The notes: generated by a model from the sequence alone, not told the origin. Shown: positions 1 through 8,264, counted from the stretch's first letter. The stretch is 64,000 nt of DNA from Parerythrobacter_A sp963799315 (GCA_963799315.1 CAWCWP010000002.1:248001-312000), one strand, 5' to 3'. Made by a program: numbers and translations.

Positions 1-158
1 GTGCGTTCCGCCGCATCGCGCGCCCATCGCTCGAACGCATCGTGACGACCCAGACCGATGTCGAGACTGCGGCGTACATAGCGTTGTTCGGCGGATGCGA
101 AGCTGGCGAATTCGCGCATCTCGGCGATGATGAGCGTGCTGGTCTTGGTATTCGGCAT
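1..158 (-). CDS. Hypothetical protein, 5' part only
   Basis: The first 52 codons of a reverse-strand gene that runs off the left edge. The ATG is preceded at good spacing by an AAGGA ribosome site. The visible N-terminus has no signal peptide or membrane segment and is rich in Arg, Ala and Glu, so a soluble cytoplasmic protein is likely. I do not recognise the family and cannot assign a role. Confidence 0.55.
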   Translation of the reverse strand, partial: MPNTKTSTLIIAEMREFASFASAEQRYVRRSLDIGLGRHDAFERWARDAAER

Positions 159-245
159 GGCGCGTTTCCTTCCGCTTCGGAAGGCGACTGTCGCCGCGCA
201 TGGTTAATTTTGCGTTAGGCTCCGGCGTGATCGGGTGCAGGCCAG

Positions 246-273
246 AAAAAAGGGCCGCATGTCTGCGACCCTT
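246..273 (-). terminator. Rho-independent terminator after the CsbD gene
   Basis: Read on the reverse strand, AAGGGTCGCA and TGCGGCCCTT form a ten-base stem with one mismatch around a four-base loop, followed by six T residues. It lies 22 bases beyond the CsbD stop codon. A hairpin of the same design follows carD near 42.84 kb. Confidence 0.75.
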
Positions 274-295
274 CTTTGTCGGGCGGTGGCCGGTG

Positions 296-481
296 TCAGA
301 TCTTGTCGCCAAGCGCGCCCTGGACTTTGCCGACGAGGCCCTGTGCTTCGCCCTTGGTTTCCTGAACCTTACCTTCGGCTTCGGTATCCTTGTCGCCGGT
401 CGCCTTGCCGACAGCCTGCTTGGCGTTACCGGCAATCTCGTTGCCGAGACCTTTGCTCTTGTTTTTCATCTCGCCCATCAT
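296..481 (-). CDS. CsbD family stress-response protein
   Basis: A 61-residue, very hydrophilic protein rich in Lys, Gly, Ala and Glu. It has the repeated pattern KGLGNEIAGNAKQAVGK followed by a second KVQGALGDKI-type segment, which is the CsbD fold signature. CsbD proteins are general-stress-induced small helical proteins of unknown mechanism. An in-frame ATG 21 bases upstream exists, but AGGAGA sits directly before the ATG-ATG at 481, so this start is preferred. It is monocistronic, with its own terminator downstream. Family assignment is firm; biochemical role is unknown for the family. Confidence 0.85.
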   Translation of the reverse strand: MMGEMKNKSKGLGNEIAGNAKQAVGKATGDKDTEAEGKVQETKGEAQGLVGKVQGALGDKI

Positions 482-584
482 GCGTCTCCTGTAAGGATGC
501 ATCGCGGGATAGCGGTGCGTGAGATTGACGCATGACGAGGCTAAACCGTTCCCGGCGCTACATTAACTCGGCAGATGGCTTGCT

Positions 585-1574
585 TTATATCAATCCGGCA
601 AGCGGCGAAGACGGATCCGCATATTTGCGCGTTGCCATGCGACCGGCCAGATAGGCATCGCGCCCTGCCTCCACCGCCAGCTTCATCGCGCGCGCCATAC
701 GCAGCGGGTCTTTCGCCTCGGCGATGGCGGTGTTCATCAACACCCCGTCGCAACCCAGCTCCATCGCCACCGCCGCATCGGACGCCGTGCCCACGCCTGC
801 ATCGACCAGCACCGGCACCGATGCGCCTTCGACGATCAGACGGATCGTCACGCGGTTCTGGATGCCCAGCCCCGACCCGATCGGCGCGCCCAACGGCATG
901 ATCGCCACCGCGCCCGCCTCTTCCAGCTGCTTCGCGGCGATCGGATCGTCCGCGCAATAGACCATCGGGTAGAAGCCTTCCTTCGCCAGCACTTCGGTCG
1001 CTTTCAGCGTTTCGCGCATGTCCGGATACAGCGTGCGCGCCTCGCCCAGCACTTCCAGCTTGACCAGATCCCAGCCGCCCGCCTCGCGCGCAAGCCGCAA
1101 AGTGCGCACCGCATCCTCGCCGGTAAAGCATCCGGCAGTATTGGGCAGGTAGGTGACGGATTTGGGGTCGATAAAGTCGGTCAGCATCGGCGCCTTTGGA
1201 TCGCTGACATTCACGCGCCGCACCGCGACGGTGACGATCTCCGCGCCTGCCGCCGCTACCGCCGCCGCGTTCTGTTCGAAATCGGCATATTTGCCGGTGC
1301 CCACGATCAGGCGCGACCGGAATGTCCGGCCCGCGACGCTCCAGGTATCATCTGTCGTTTCGCCCTGCCCGCCACCAACGAAATGCACGATTTCCAGCAC
1401 GTCGCCCTGTTCCAGCCGGATATCGCCCAGCGTGGAGCGCGGCACGATGGTGCCATTGCGCTCGACCGCGACTTTCGCCGCATCGAGGTCCAGCTCGCGC
1501 GCGAGGTCGGCCACGGTGATGGCGGTGGTGGTGCGGGTTTCCCCGTTGACGGTGATGTCTAGCGGCTGGATCAT
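585..1574 (-). CDS. thiG: ThiS-ThiG fusion, thiazole synthase
   Basis: Makes the thiazole phosphate moiety of thiamine from 1-deoxyxylulose 5-phosphate, dehydroglycine and ThiS-bound sulfur. Residues 1-69 are a ThiS ubiquitin-like sulfur carrier ending in GGG (67-69); residues from about 76 to 329 are the ThiG TIM barrel, with the imine-forming Lys in the DLVKLEVLGE motif and the phosphate-binding stretch near GSGLGIQNR. ThiS normally needs a free C-terminal Gly-Gly for thiocarboxylation, but here the glycines are internal. Such fusions are annotated in Sphingomonadales as bifunctional sulfur carrier/thiazole synthase. No other thi gene and no TPP riboswitch is visible nearby. Start chosen at the ATG opening the ThiS fold. 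Confidence 0.93.
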   Translation of the reverse strand: MIQPLDITVNGETRTTTAITVADLARELDLDAAKVAVERNGTIVPRSTLGDIRLEQGDVLEIVHFVGGGQGETTDDTWSVAGRTFRSRLIVGTGKYADFEQNAAAVAAAGAEIVTVAVRRVNVSDPKAPMLTDFIDPKSVTYLPNTAGCFTGEDAVRTLRLAREAGGWDLVKLEVLGEARTLYPDMRETLKATEVLAKEGFYPMVYCADDPIAAKQLEEAGAVAIMPLGAPIGSGLGIQNRVTIRLIVEGASVPVLVDAGVGTASDAAVAMELGCDGVLMNTAIAEAKDPLRMARAMKLAVEAGRDAYLAGRMATRKYADPSSPLAGLI

Positions 1575-1644
1575 GCGCTGGCAGATAGCGACCATGCGGG
1601 ACGGTGCAAGTGAGCGCGCCGAATGGTCAGCCCAGAGTTTAGGC

Positions 1645-2031
1645 TTAAGTTTGGGCGGGCCGCAGGTTCAGCACATGGCCGAGCGACACCAGCGCCACGC
1701 CGATAACGGTCAGCACGGCTTCTTCTGCCCCATGCGGCACCATCAGGGCGCTGCCCATGAAGCCAAGGCCGGTCAGCGCGATGACGAGCGGTCCAGTCCG
1801 GCGATGTTGCAACGCGCCCCAGCCGATGGCCGCCGCCGCGATGACCACCGCCAGCAGCAGCCCGACCTCGTGAAGGGCAGGCGGGAACAACGCCTCGCTA
1901 CCGATACCCAGCGCGGAAATCACCACGATGCTGGCCACGCAATGCGCCGCGCACAGGCCGGACAGCGCAATGCCTGCACGGTCGAGTCGGGTGCGCAACG
2001 GGCTGCGTATCGAAGGGGGCATCGTCGCCAT
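1645..2031 (-). CDS. MerC-domain inner-membrane protein
   Basis: A 128-residue protein with four predicted membrane helices. The N-terminal segment LDRAGIALSGLCAAHC carries the Cys-x3-His-Cys motif of the MerC family. MerC proteins transport mercuric ion in mer operons, but chromosomal copies in sphingomonads stand alone and are thought to handle another metal, perhaps zinc. No mer genes are near. A palindrome 12 bases upstream of the start (2044-2060) resembles a Zur operator, which would fit zinc-responsive expression. The metal is inference. Confidence 0.8.
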   Translation of the reverse strand: MATMPPSIRSPLRTRLDRAGIALSGLCAAHCVASIVVISALGIGSEALFPPALHEVGLLLAVVIAAAAIGWGALQHRRTGPLVIALTGLGFMGSALMVPHGAEEAVLTVIGVALVSLGHVLNLRPAQT

Positions 2032-2043
2032 GTGGTGCCAACT

Positions 2044-2060
2044 ATGTTACATCGTATCAT
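2044..2060. promoter_or_regulatory. Zur-like palindrome upstream of the MerC gene
   Basis: ATGTTACATCGTATCAT is an imperfect 17-bp palindrome (six of eight arm positions pair), with the ATGTTAC-n3-GTATCAT layout seen in Zur/Fur-type operators of alphaproteobacteria. It lies 12 bases from the MerC ATG and about 100 bases from ctaA. Function is inferred from shape and context only. Confidence 0.4.
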
Positions 2061-2078
2061 CACGCAAGCTTTCTCTTG

Positions 2079-2116
2079 CGCATATGCGTCACCTCACGGC
2101 GCAACAGGTGTTGCGC
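2079..2116. promoter_or_regulatory. Two dyads in the ctaA leader
   Basis: CGCATATGCG (2079-2088) is a perfect ten-base palindrome. GCGCAACAGGTGTTGCGC (2099-2116) is an inverted repeat with perfect eight-base arms and a two-base centre. Both lie 45-80 bases before the ctaA start codon, where operator sites or an mRNA hairpin would act. No known factor is assigned. Confidence 0.35.
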
Positions 2117-2160
2117 AATGCAGGCTTGCCCCTCTCCGCGCGCCATCGCATGAGGTGTGC

Positions 2161-3243
2161 ATGGCGACTATTTCCAACACTGACGCCTCCGTGTCGCAGG
2201 CGAGCGCCGACTTCACCGATGCGCGCCCTGTCGCGCTGGCCCGATGGTTATGGGCCGTGGCGGCGATGGTACTGGTGATGGTCATTGTCGGCGGGATTAC
2301 GCGACTGACCGAATCGGGCCTGTCGATCACGCAATGGCAACCGATCAGCGGCGCGCTGCCGCCCTTGACGCAGGCGCAGTGGGAAGAGGCCTTCGCGCTT
2401 TACCGGGAAATCCCCGAATACCGGAACGTCACCGGACCGGCGGGCATGGACCTGGCAGCGTTCAAGTTCATTTATTTCTGGGAGTGGTTCCATCGCTTGT
2501 GGGGGCGGTTGATCGGCGTGGCGTTTGCGCTGCCGCTAGCGTGGTTCTGGTGGCGCAAGGCTATTCCGGCGGGATACAAGCCGCGCCTGCTCGCGCTGCT
2601 GGCGCTGGGCGGGCTGCAAGGCGCATTCGGCTGGTTCATGGTGCGCAGCGGGCTGTCGGGCGAGATGACCGATGTGAGCCATTTCTGGCTATCGATCCAT
2701 TTGCTGACCGCGTTCTTTACGCTGGCGGGCCTGACATGGACGGCGCTGGACCTGACGCGACTTGCCGATAATCCCGCCGCCAACAACTCCGCCGACAGCA
2801 ATGCGCGCCTGACTCGGGTCAGTCTCGCCGTGGCCGCGATTCTGTTCGTGCAACTGTTGCTGGGCGCTTGGGTGGCAGGGTTGAACGCAGGCCATGCCTC
2901 TTATTCCTGGCCGTTGATGCAGGGGCGGCTGGTGCCCGAATACGACACGACGCGCGGGTTCTGGTGGGCGATGACGCATGACCCGTTCCTGCTGCATTTC
3001 CTGCACCGCTGGTGGGCGTTCGTGGCTGCCGCCGCGCTGGTTGTGCTGGCGTATCAAGTGCGTGTGTTCGACAGCCGCGCGGCGAAAGCGGTCGGCGGCA
3101 TCCTGCTGGTGCAGATCGCGCTCGGCATCGCCACGGTGACCAGCGAAGTCGAGTTGTGGATTGCGGTTGCCCACCAAGGCGTGGGCGCCGTGCTCGTCTG
3201 CATCACGGCGTGGTGCATGCATATCCTTGGTCGCCAAGTGTGA
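2161..3243 (+). CDS. ctaA: Haem A synthase (COX15/CtaA)
   Basis: A 360-residue integral membrane protein with about eight helices that oxidises the C8 methyl of haem O to give haem A for aa3-type cytochrome oxidase. The N-terminal segment VGGITRLTESGLSITQW is the family signature, and His residues for haem ligation lie in the WFHRLWGR, VSHFWLSIHL, LHFLHRWW and VAHQGVG segments of the helices. Start: ATG with GAGG eight bases upstream; longer upstream reading is only antisense to thiG and merC. The stop overlaps the cutA GTG by four bases, so the two are translationally coupled. Its presence implies an aa3 oxidase elsewhere. Confidence 0.95.
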   Translation: MATISNTDASVSQASADFTDARPVALARWLWAVAAMVLVMVIVGGITRLTESGLSITQWQPISGALPPLTQAQWEEAFALYREIPEYRNVTGPAGMDLAAFKFIYFWEWFHRLWGRLIGVAFALPLAWFWWRKAIPAGYKPRLLALLALGGLQGAFGWFMVRSGLSGEMTDVSHFWLSIHLLTAFFTLAGLTWTALDLTRLADNPAANNSADSNARLTRVSLAVAAILFVQLLLGAWVAGLNAGHASYSWPLMQGRLVPEYDTTRGFWWAMTHDPFLLHFLHRWWAFVAAAALVVLAYQVRVFDSRAAKAVGGILLVQIALGIATVTSEVELWIAVAHQGVGAVLVCITAWCMHILGRQV

Positions 3244-3569
3244 CGGCGCTCGTCTATACCACGGTCGGTAGTGCGGAAGATGCCCGCGCGCTTGCCCGCA
3301 CACTGCTTGCGGAAAAGCTGATCGTGTGCGCCAATATCGGGCAGCCGCACACCGCCCTGTACGTACAGGGCGGAGACGTGAACGAATCGCAGGAAGCATC
3401 GCTGCTGTGCAAGACGCACCGCGCACTGCTCGACCGCACCGTTGCGCGCACGGAGGCCCTGCATCCCTATGACAGCCCGGTCGTTACCGGCTGGAATGCC
3501 GATGCGGCAGGCGCATTTGCCAGCGATTGGACAGCGTCGCTGGTCGAGGTCGGAGAGACAGAAGACTGA
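3240..3569 (+). CDS. cutA: CutA1 divalent-cation tolerance protein
   Basis: A 109-residue protein that begins VTALVYTTVGSAEDARALAR and has the LLAEKLIVCANIG segment and the C-terminal HPYDSPVV motif of CutA1, a trimeric ferredoxin-fold protein linked to copper and other divalent metal tolerance. GTG start overlapping the ctaA stop (GTGA). Co-translation with a haem-copper oxidase assembly gene is consistent with a metal-related role, but the molecular function of CutA is still debated. Confidence 0.92.
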   Translation: MTALVYTTVGSAEDARALARTLLAEKLIVCANIGQPHTALYVQGGDVNESQEASLLCKTHRALLDRTVARTEALHPYDSPVVTGWNADAAGAFASDWTASLVEVGETED

Positions 3570-3764
3570 CGGGCATTTTGCATGGCGGTATCATGTTACC
3601 TCCCGCAAGACCCCCGCTTTTGCTTGACTTGCGGCGCTTCTTTGACGAAACGCCCTCTCGCGCAGCTCGCCATGCGGCGTTGCCTCCCATACCTCACGAC
3701 AGCACCCGCCCCGCCGCATCCGCGGCAGGCGTGCGGTGCGCCAACGAACTGGAAACCCGCAGCC

Positions 3765-4244
3765 ATGAAGGCGCTTACCAAACTGACCCAGTCGGCCAAG
3801 CCGGCAGAGGTCGACAAGAAATGGCATCTGATCGACGGCGAAGGCCTCGTCGTCGGTCGCGTTGCCTCGATCATCGCCAACATCCTGCGCGGCAAGCACA
3901 AGCCGAGCTACACCCCGCATGTCGATTGCGGCGACCATGTGATCGTCATCAATGCCGACAAGGTCCGCTTCACCGGCAAGAAGGCGACCGACAAGCGCTA
4001 TTACAAGCACACCGGCTATCCCGGCGGCATCAAGGAAACCTCGCCCGAGAAGATCCTCGAAGGCCGCTTCCCCGAACGCGTGTTGGAAAAGGCCGTCGAA
4101 CGGATGATCCCGCGCGGGCCGCTTGGGCGCGCGCAGATGAAGGCGCTGCATCTTTATGCGGGCACCGAACATCCCCATGACGGTGCGCAGCCCGAAACGC
4201 TCGACATCGCCTCCATGAATCGCAAGAACAAGGCATCCAACTGA
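3765..4244 (+). CDS. rplM: 50S ribosomal protein L13
   Basis: 159 residues with the full L13 domain: KWHLIDGEGLVVGRVAS at the N-terminus, then TGKKATDKRYYKHTGYPGG and the RMIPRGPLGR motif. It assembles early into the large subunit. The stop codon overlaps the rpsI start by one base (TGATG), the conserved rplM-rpsI pair. The 195-base gap after cutA holds the likely promoter. Start chosen where L13 homology begins. Confidence 0.97.
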   Translation: MKALTKLTQSAKPAEVDKKWHLIDGEGLVVGRVASIIANILRGKHKPSYTPHVDCGDHVIVINADKVRFTGKKATDKRYYKHTGYPGGIKETSPEKILEGRFPERVLEKAVERMIPRGPLGRAQMKALHLYAGTEHPHDGAQPETLDIASMNRKNKASN

Positions 4245-5045
4245 TGGCCGACGACAAGACACCGGATACCGCCGAGAAAGCGGAAACCAAGGCTGCACCC
4301 GAAGCTGCTGCCGAAACCGCCCAGCCGAAAACCAAGACCAAGGCCAAGGCGGTTGCCGCCAAGAAGCCTGCTGCGAAAAAGGCACCTGCCAAGAAGGCAC
4401 CGGCCAAGGACGCGCCTGCCAAGGAAGATGCGACGAGCGACGTGAAGGCCGAAGAAACCAAGGCTGACCGAATCCAAGGCGGCCGAAACCAAAGCGGCCG
4501 AACCCGAAGCGGAAGCCAAGGAAGAAGCGCCGAAGGAAGAGGCCAAAACGGTTTCCGACCTGTCGGACCTCAAGGACATCGCCGGCGATGCGCCCAATGC
4601 AGACGCCGCCGCCATCGCCGAAAGCACCATGCCGCTGCGCGAGCAGGAGCTGGACAAGCATGGCCGCGCCTATGCCACGGGCCGCCGCAAGGATGCCGTC
4701 GCCCGCGTCTGGATCAAGCCTGGCAAGGGCAAGATCACGGTCAATGGCCGCGATCAGGAAACCTATTTCGCCCGTCCCACGCTGCGCCTGATCCTGAACC
4801 AGCCTTTCGTCATCACCGATCGCGAAGGCGGCTATGACGTTGTTGCAACGGTGCGCGGCGGTGGCCTGTCGGGCCAGGCGGGTGCAGTGAAGCATGGCAT
4901 CAGCCAGGCGCTGACCCGCTACGAACCCGAACTGCGCGCCACGGTAAAGGCCGCCGGGTTCCTGACCCGCGACAGCCGCGTGGTGGAACGCAAGAAGTAT
5001 GGCCGCGCGAAAGCCCGCAAGAGCTTCCAGTTCTCGAAGCGGTAA
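4244..5045 (+). CDS. rpsI: 30S ribosomal protein S9 with a long Ala/Lys/Glu-rich N-terminal extension (frameshift)
   Basis: The conserved S9 core starts near 4660 (HGRAYATGRRKDAVARVW) and ends in the typical KKYGRAKARKSFQFSKR tail that reaches the decoding centre. Upstream lies a roughly 130-residue extension that starts at the ATG overlapping rplM and is built of AKKAPAK-type and AAETKAAEPE-type repeats, then SDLSDLKDIAG. The extension is split by one extra base near 4465 (GGCTGACC; GGCGACC would restore frame), giving about 266 residues against about 130 for a standard S9. The essential core is intact. Sphingomonad S9 proteins do carry N-terminal extensions, but this length is unusual. Confidence 0.88.
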
Positions 5046-5068
5046 TCCGGCTTACAGGCTTGAACACA

Positions 5069-5103
5069 AAAAGGGGCGGTGCCGGAAACGGTGCCGTCCT
5101 TTT
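5069..5103. terminator. Bidirectional terminator between rpsI and the phosphoesterase gene
   Basis: A hairpin of about 15 pairs, with one bulged G and wobble pairs, has a GAAA tetraloop. It is flanked by an A-run on the left and TTTT on the right, so it can stop transcription from both rpsI and the convergent gene. Confidence 0.8.
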
Positions 5104-5107
5104 CGTA

Positions 5108-5857
5108 TCAGGCGTCCAGCGTCCGCACCGTGGCGGACAGCGTCGTGCCATCCCAGTCCAGCACATTGTAGCTTGGCGGCGTGGCGCGGGTGCGTTCCGA
5201 CAGGGTGCCTGCCCCGATCATGCGGACCGGCCCGTGCGACGTCGCTTCCATAATATCGAACGCATCGTGCACATGGCCCGTCAGCACTGCCGCAATCGGT
5301 CGCTGCGCCAGTTCGGCCAGCGCGCGCGTGCCGCCGCGCGTATAGGCCGTCCCCTGCGTGCCGGTTTCGCGCAAGGGATGGTGCGCGGTGACCAGCACTT
5401 GTGTCCCGGCGGGCAGGGCATCGATCTCGGCCAGGCATGCCTGCAACGCCCGCCGCGTCACCCACCCTTTCGACCAGTTGGCGCGCCATTGTGCACGGGC
5501 TGCGGTTTTCAGCGAGACAATCGCCAGCCCCGGCACTTGCGGCATCCGCGCCGCAGCGTTTTCGACTGCGCGAAAGCGGCGATAGGGTGCAAAAGCACGT
5601 TCGACCGGGTTGAAGTAAGGCATGTCGTGATTGCCGACGACGATGGTGGCGGGGGCTTTCAAACCCGCGATCCAGCGCTGGGCGGCGGCAAATTCGCGGT
5701 GGCGGGCGCGCATGGTGAGGTCGCCCGTAATCAGCACCCCGTCGGGCCGTTCGGCGCCCACCGCATCTTCCACCCATGCCAGGGCCGCGCGGTCTTCCAG
5801 CCCGAAATGGATATCGCTTAAGTGAAACAGCCGTGCCCCGGCACCAGCGTCCGCCAT
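5108..5857 (-). CDS. Calcineurin-like metallophosphoesterase
   Basis: 249 residues with all five metallophosphoesterase motifs in order: DIH (15-17), GDLT, GNHD, a His-His pair in VTAHHP, and GHVH. Two divalent metals are expected at the active site. It resembles Icc/CpdA-type enzymes, which hydrolyse cyclic nucleotides or other phosphodiesters; the substrate cannot be read from the sequence. It is the last gene of a reverse-strand run (histidine kinase, LytTR regulator, small membrane protein, phosphoesterase), with three bases between it and the preceding stop. Confidence 0.87.
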   Translation of the reverse strand: MADAGAGARLFHLSDIHFGLEDRAALAWVEDAVGAERPDGVLITGDLTMRARHREFAAAQRWIAGLKAPATIVVGNHDMPYFNPVERAFAPYRRFRAVENAAARMPQVPGLAIVSLKTAARAQWRANWSKGWVTRRALQACLAEIDALPAGTQVLVTAHHPLRETGTQGTAYTRGGTRALAELAQRPIAAVLTGHVHDAFDIMEATSHGPVRMIGAGTLSERTRATPPSYNVLDWDGTTLSATVRTLDA

Positions 5858-5860
5858 ATC

Positions 5861-6160
5861 CTACAGCCGCCGCGTCAGAATGAGCCAGGCGGACAGACCG
5901 TTGCCCGCCGAATACAGCGCATAGGCCCACGCCGCCGCCGTCCAGCCAACCGATGCCAGTCCCATCGCAGCGATCAATGCGAACAGCTCCGCGCCGAAGG
6001 CGACCCGGCGTGCCATGCCGCCCCGCACCAGCGCATCGCGCCCGACCAGCGGGTGCCGGCTTTCCAGTACGGCGCGGTGCAGCGCGAAATTGACGATGCC
6101 CAGGATAAAAATGACTGCGACTGCCATGTGCGCCATTTGGCATATCCGGCGGTGTTTCAC
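5861..6160 (-). CDS. Small membrane protein, unknown function
   Basis: About 99 residues with two or three hydrophobic helices (AVAVIFILGIVNFALH near the start, then two close to the C-terminus). It sits between the LytTR regulator and the phosphoesterase. The stop is three bases before the next start, so co-transcription is likely. The start is uncertain: GTG at 6160, or ATG at 6136 or 6127. I do not recognise a family. Confidence 0.6.
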   Translation of the reverse strand: MKHRRICQMAHMAVAVIFILGIVNFALHRAVLESRHPLVGRDALVRGGMARRVAFGAELFALIAAMGLASVGWTAAAWAYALYSAGNGLSAWLILTRRL

Positions 6161-6178
6161 CAGCCTGCCCGAGGCCAG

Positions 6179-6919
6179 CTACTTCCGCCCCGCCATCGCC
6201 TTGACCCGTTTCAGGTATGTCCGCCCGATCCGCAGGTTCTCGCCATCGGCCATGTCGACCGACCACGCGCCCAGCCCGTCATGCCGCAAGCCCGCAATCG
6301 CCTCGCGTTGCAGGATGGTGGAGCGGTGGATGCGGATAAAGGCTTCGGGATCGAGCCGCTTTTCCAGGCCGGTAATCGTTTGCAGCAGCAGGTAGGACCG
6401 CTCCGCCGTGTGCAGCCGCACATAATCGCGCTCGGCATCGATGCGGGTGATTGCGCTTACATCCAGCCGCACCAGTTCCGAGCGGTGCGGCACCCATAGC
6501 TCGGTGAGGAAGGGGTCGAGCGCGCCGGTCGCGTCCGTTCCGCGCCGCGCCGTGACGCGCGCGACGGCCCGCTCCAGCCGCTCCGCCGCGACCGGTTTCA
6601 GGACATAGTCCACCGCCTCCAGATCGAATGCCTCGACCGCAAAGTCGTTATGCGCAGTGACGAACACGATGGCGGGCACCGGATCGTGTTTCGCCAGAGC
6701 CCGCGCGACGGACAGGCCGTCCCGCCCCGGCATGGTGATATCGAGCAGGACGAGGTCAGGCCGCAATTCGCGGCTGCTTGCGATGGCCGCTTCGCCATCC
6801 GCCGCGCTGCCGATTACCGCGATGCCGGCAATGCCCTCGCACACCAGCCGCAACCGCTCCACCGCCAGCGGTTCGTCGTCGACGATGAGGGTGCGCAGCG
6901 GTGCGGCGGGGTCAGTCAT
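6179..6919 (-). CDS. LytTR-family response regulator
   Basis: 246 residues. An N-terminal receiver domain holds acidic residues D14/D15, phospho-acceptor D60 in LVLLDITMP, T88 and K108. A C-terminal LytTR DNA-binding domain (about 140-240) carries RLDVSAITRIDAERDYVRL and the FIRIHRSTILQ segment. It should bind promoter direct repeats when phosphorylated by the kinase encoded just upstream. Its ATG overlaps the kinase end by eight bases. Target genes are unknown. Confidence 0.93.
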   Translation of the reverse strand: MTDPAAPLRTLIVDDEPLAVERLRLVCEGIAGIAVIGSAADGEAAIASSRELRPDLVLLDITMPGRDGLSVARALAKHDPVPAIVFVTAHNDFAVEAFDLEAVDYVLKPVAAERLERAVARVTARRGTDATGALDPFLTELWVPHRSELVRLDVSAITRIDAERDYVRLHTAERSYLLLQTITGLEKRLDPEAFIRIHRSTILQREAIAGLRHDGLGAWSVDMADGENLRIGRTYLKRVKAMAGRK

Positions 6920-8173
6920 GCGTTGCAAACGGGAGCATGAGCGTGGTGCAATAGACGGCGTTGCCATTGCGCTCGACCGGCCCCGTTTCGAGGCTGGCAG
7001 CCTCGCCGTACAGCGCACGCAGCCGGTCGACCACATTGGCAAGTCCGATCCCGAGACCCGTTTCGGACCGATGGCGCGTTGTCGCTTGCGCCGGTGCCGT
7101 CGTCGCAGACTTCCAGCATCAGCATATCGCCCTGCCGCTTTGCGGACACCGTCACCGTGACGGGCCGGGTGCTGGCGGCGACGCCGTATTTCACCGCGTT
7201 TTCGACCAGCGGTTGCAGGATCATGCCCGGCACACGCGCGGTCAGGACGGCCTCTTCGGTATCGAAGGCGACCACCAGCCGGTCCGGAAAGCGCACCGCT
7301 TCGATATCGAGATAATGGCGTTGCAGCGCCAGCTCGTCCGCCAGCGTGACCGATGCCGCAGGCGCATCGGCAAGGCTGTGGCGATAGAAGCGCGACAGCG
7401 TCTGGATCATTTCCTCCGCCCGCTCGCGCCGACCCGGTCATCACCAGGGCGCTCAGGGAATTCAGCGCATTGAACAGGAAATGCGGGTTCACCTGATAGC
7501 GCAGCGAGCGCAGCTCGGCGGCCTTGGCGGCGCTGCGGAACCGCTCGCCACGCTGCTGCGCCACCCGCGTCTGGCCGATGGCGAGCATGGTAAAGTAAAT
7601 CGAGGCCCAGGCCACGAACAGGAAATACCGGCCCAGCGCTACATCCACCAGTTGCAGCCAGCGGAACCTGCCGGGGTCCAGCCGACCGTTTCCGCGGGTT
7701 TGCGCCTGTGCGCCCTGGCTCGGTTGCGGCGCGACACGGTCGAGCATATCGCCCGCATCCTCGCGGCTCCACGGGCTGAGATTGCGCTTCTGCAATTCGT
7801 GCCCGATCCGGTGCTGCACCGGCGCGAACAGCATCTGGTTGACTTGCGCCACGGTCGCCGCAGCAGGCAGGGCCAGCACCAGCGAGGCGGCGATCTTCAC
7901 GCCGATGGAGCGGTCCTCGACGAACCGCAGCGCCAGCCACATCAGCAGGGTGATGCCGACCCCGGCAAGACAGACCAGCGCACGCCGCCACAGCATCGCG
8001 CTGTGCAGGTCGATCCCGAACGCCTGCTGCACCTCGTAAGCGAGAATAACGCCGCGTAACGAGGTCAGCACGAAATAGGCCAGCCATAGCGCCACGATGG
8101 ACCAGACCACCATGCGCAGCTGCCCCGACGTGCGGGCAGGTGCAGGATCGGTATCGGATACGGGCGGTGCCAT
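6912..8173 (-). CDS. LytS/YehU-type sensor histidine kinase (two frameshifts)
   Basis: About 419 residues once two extra bases are removed. The N-terminal half has several membrane helices (VVWSIVALWLAYFVLTS and others). The cytoplasmic part has the His_kinase signature RYQVNPHFLFNALNSLSAL, an N-box (PLVENAVKYG) and a G-box (GLGIGLANVVDRL). Extra G residues near 7436 (GGGTCGG) and 7065 (ACGGGTCTC) throw the frame. The corrected protein ends at 6912, overlapping the regulator start. Both shifts are in homopolymers and both domains are otherwise well kept, so sequencing error is the simplest reading. Confidence 0.85.
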
Positions 8174-8264
8174 ACGCTTCGTCTACGTGCGAAACCGGGC
8201 AGCGACCAGCGCCACGGTCGAACGGACAGGGTCGTTCATCGGGCTATATATCCGGGCCATGCGT

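Noticed and set aside
1596..1644. TPP riboswitch before the thiazole synthase gene
   Set aside because: The upstream stretch is under 50 bases and lacks the conserved THI-box segments.
4440..4480. Programmed ribosomal frameshift in rpsI
   Set aside because: No slippery heptamer or downstream structure is evident, and the same kind of one-base shift occurs in many unrelated genes here.
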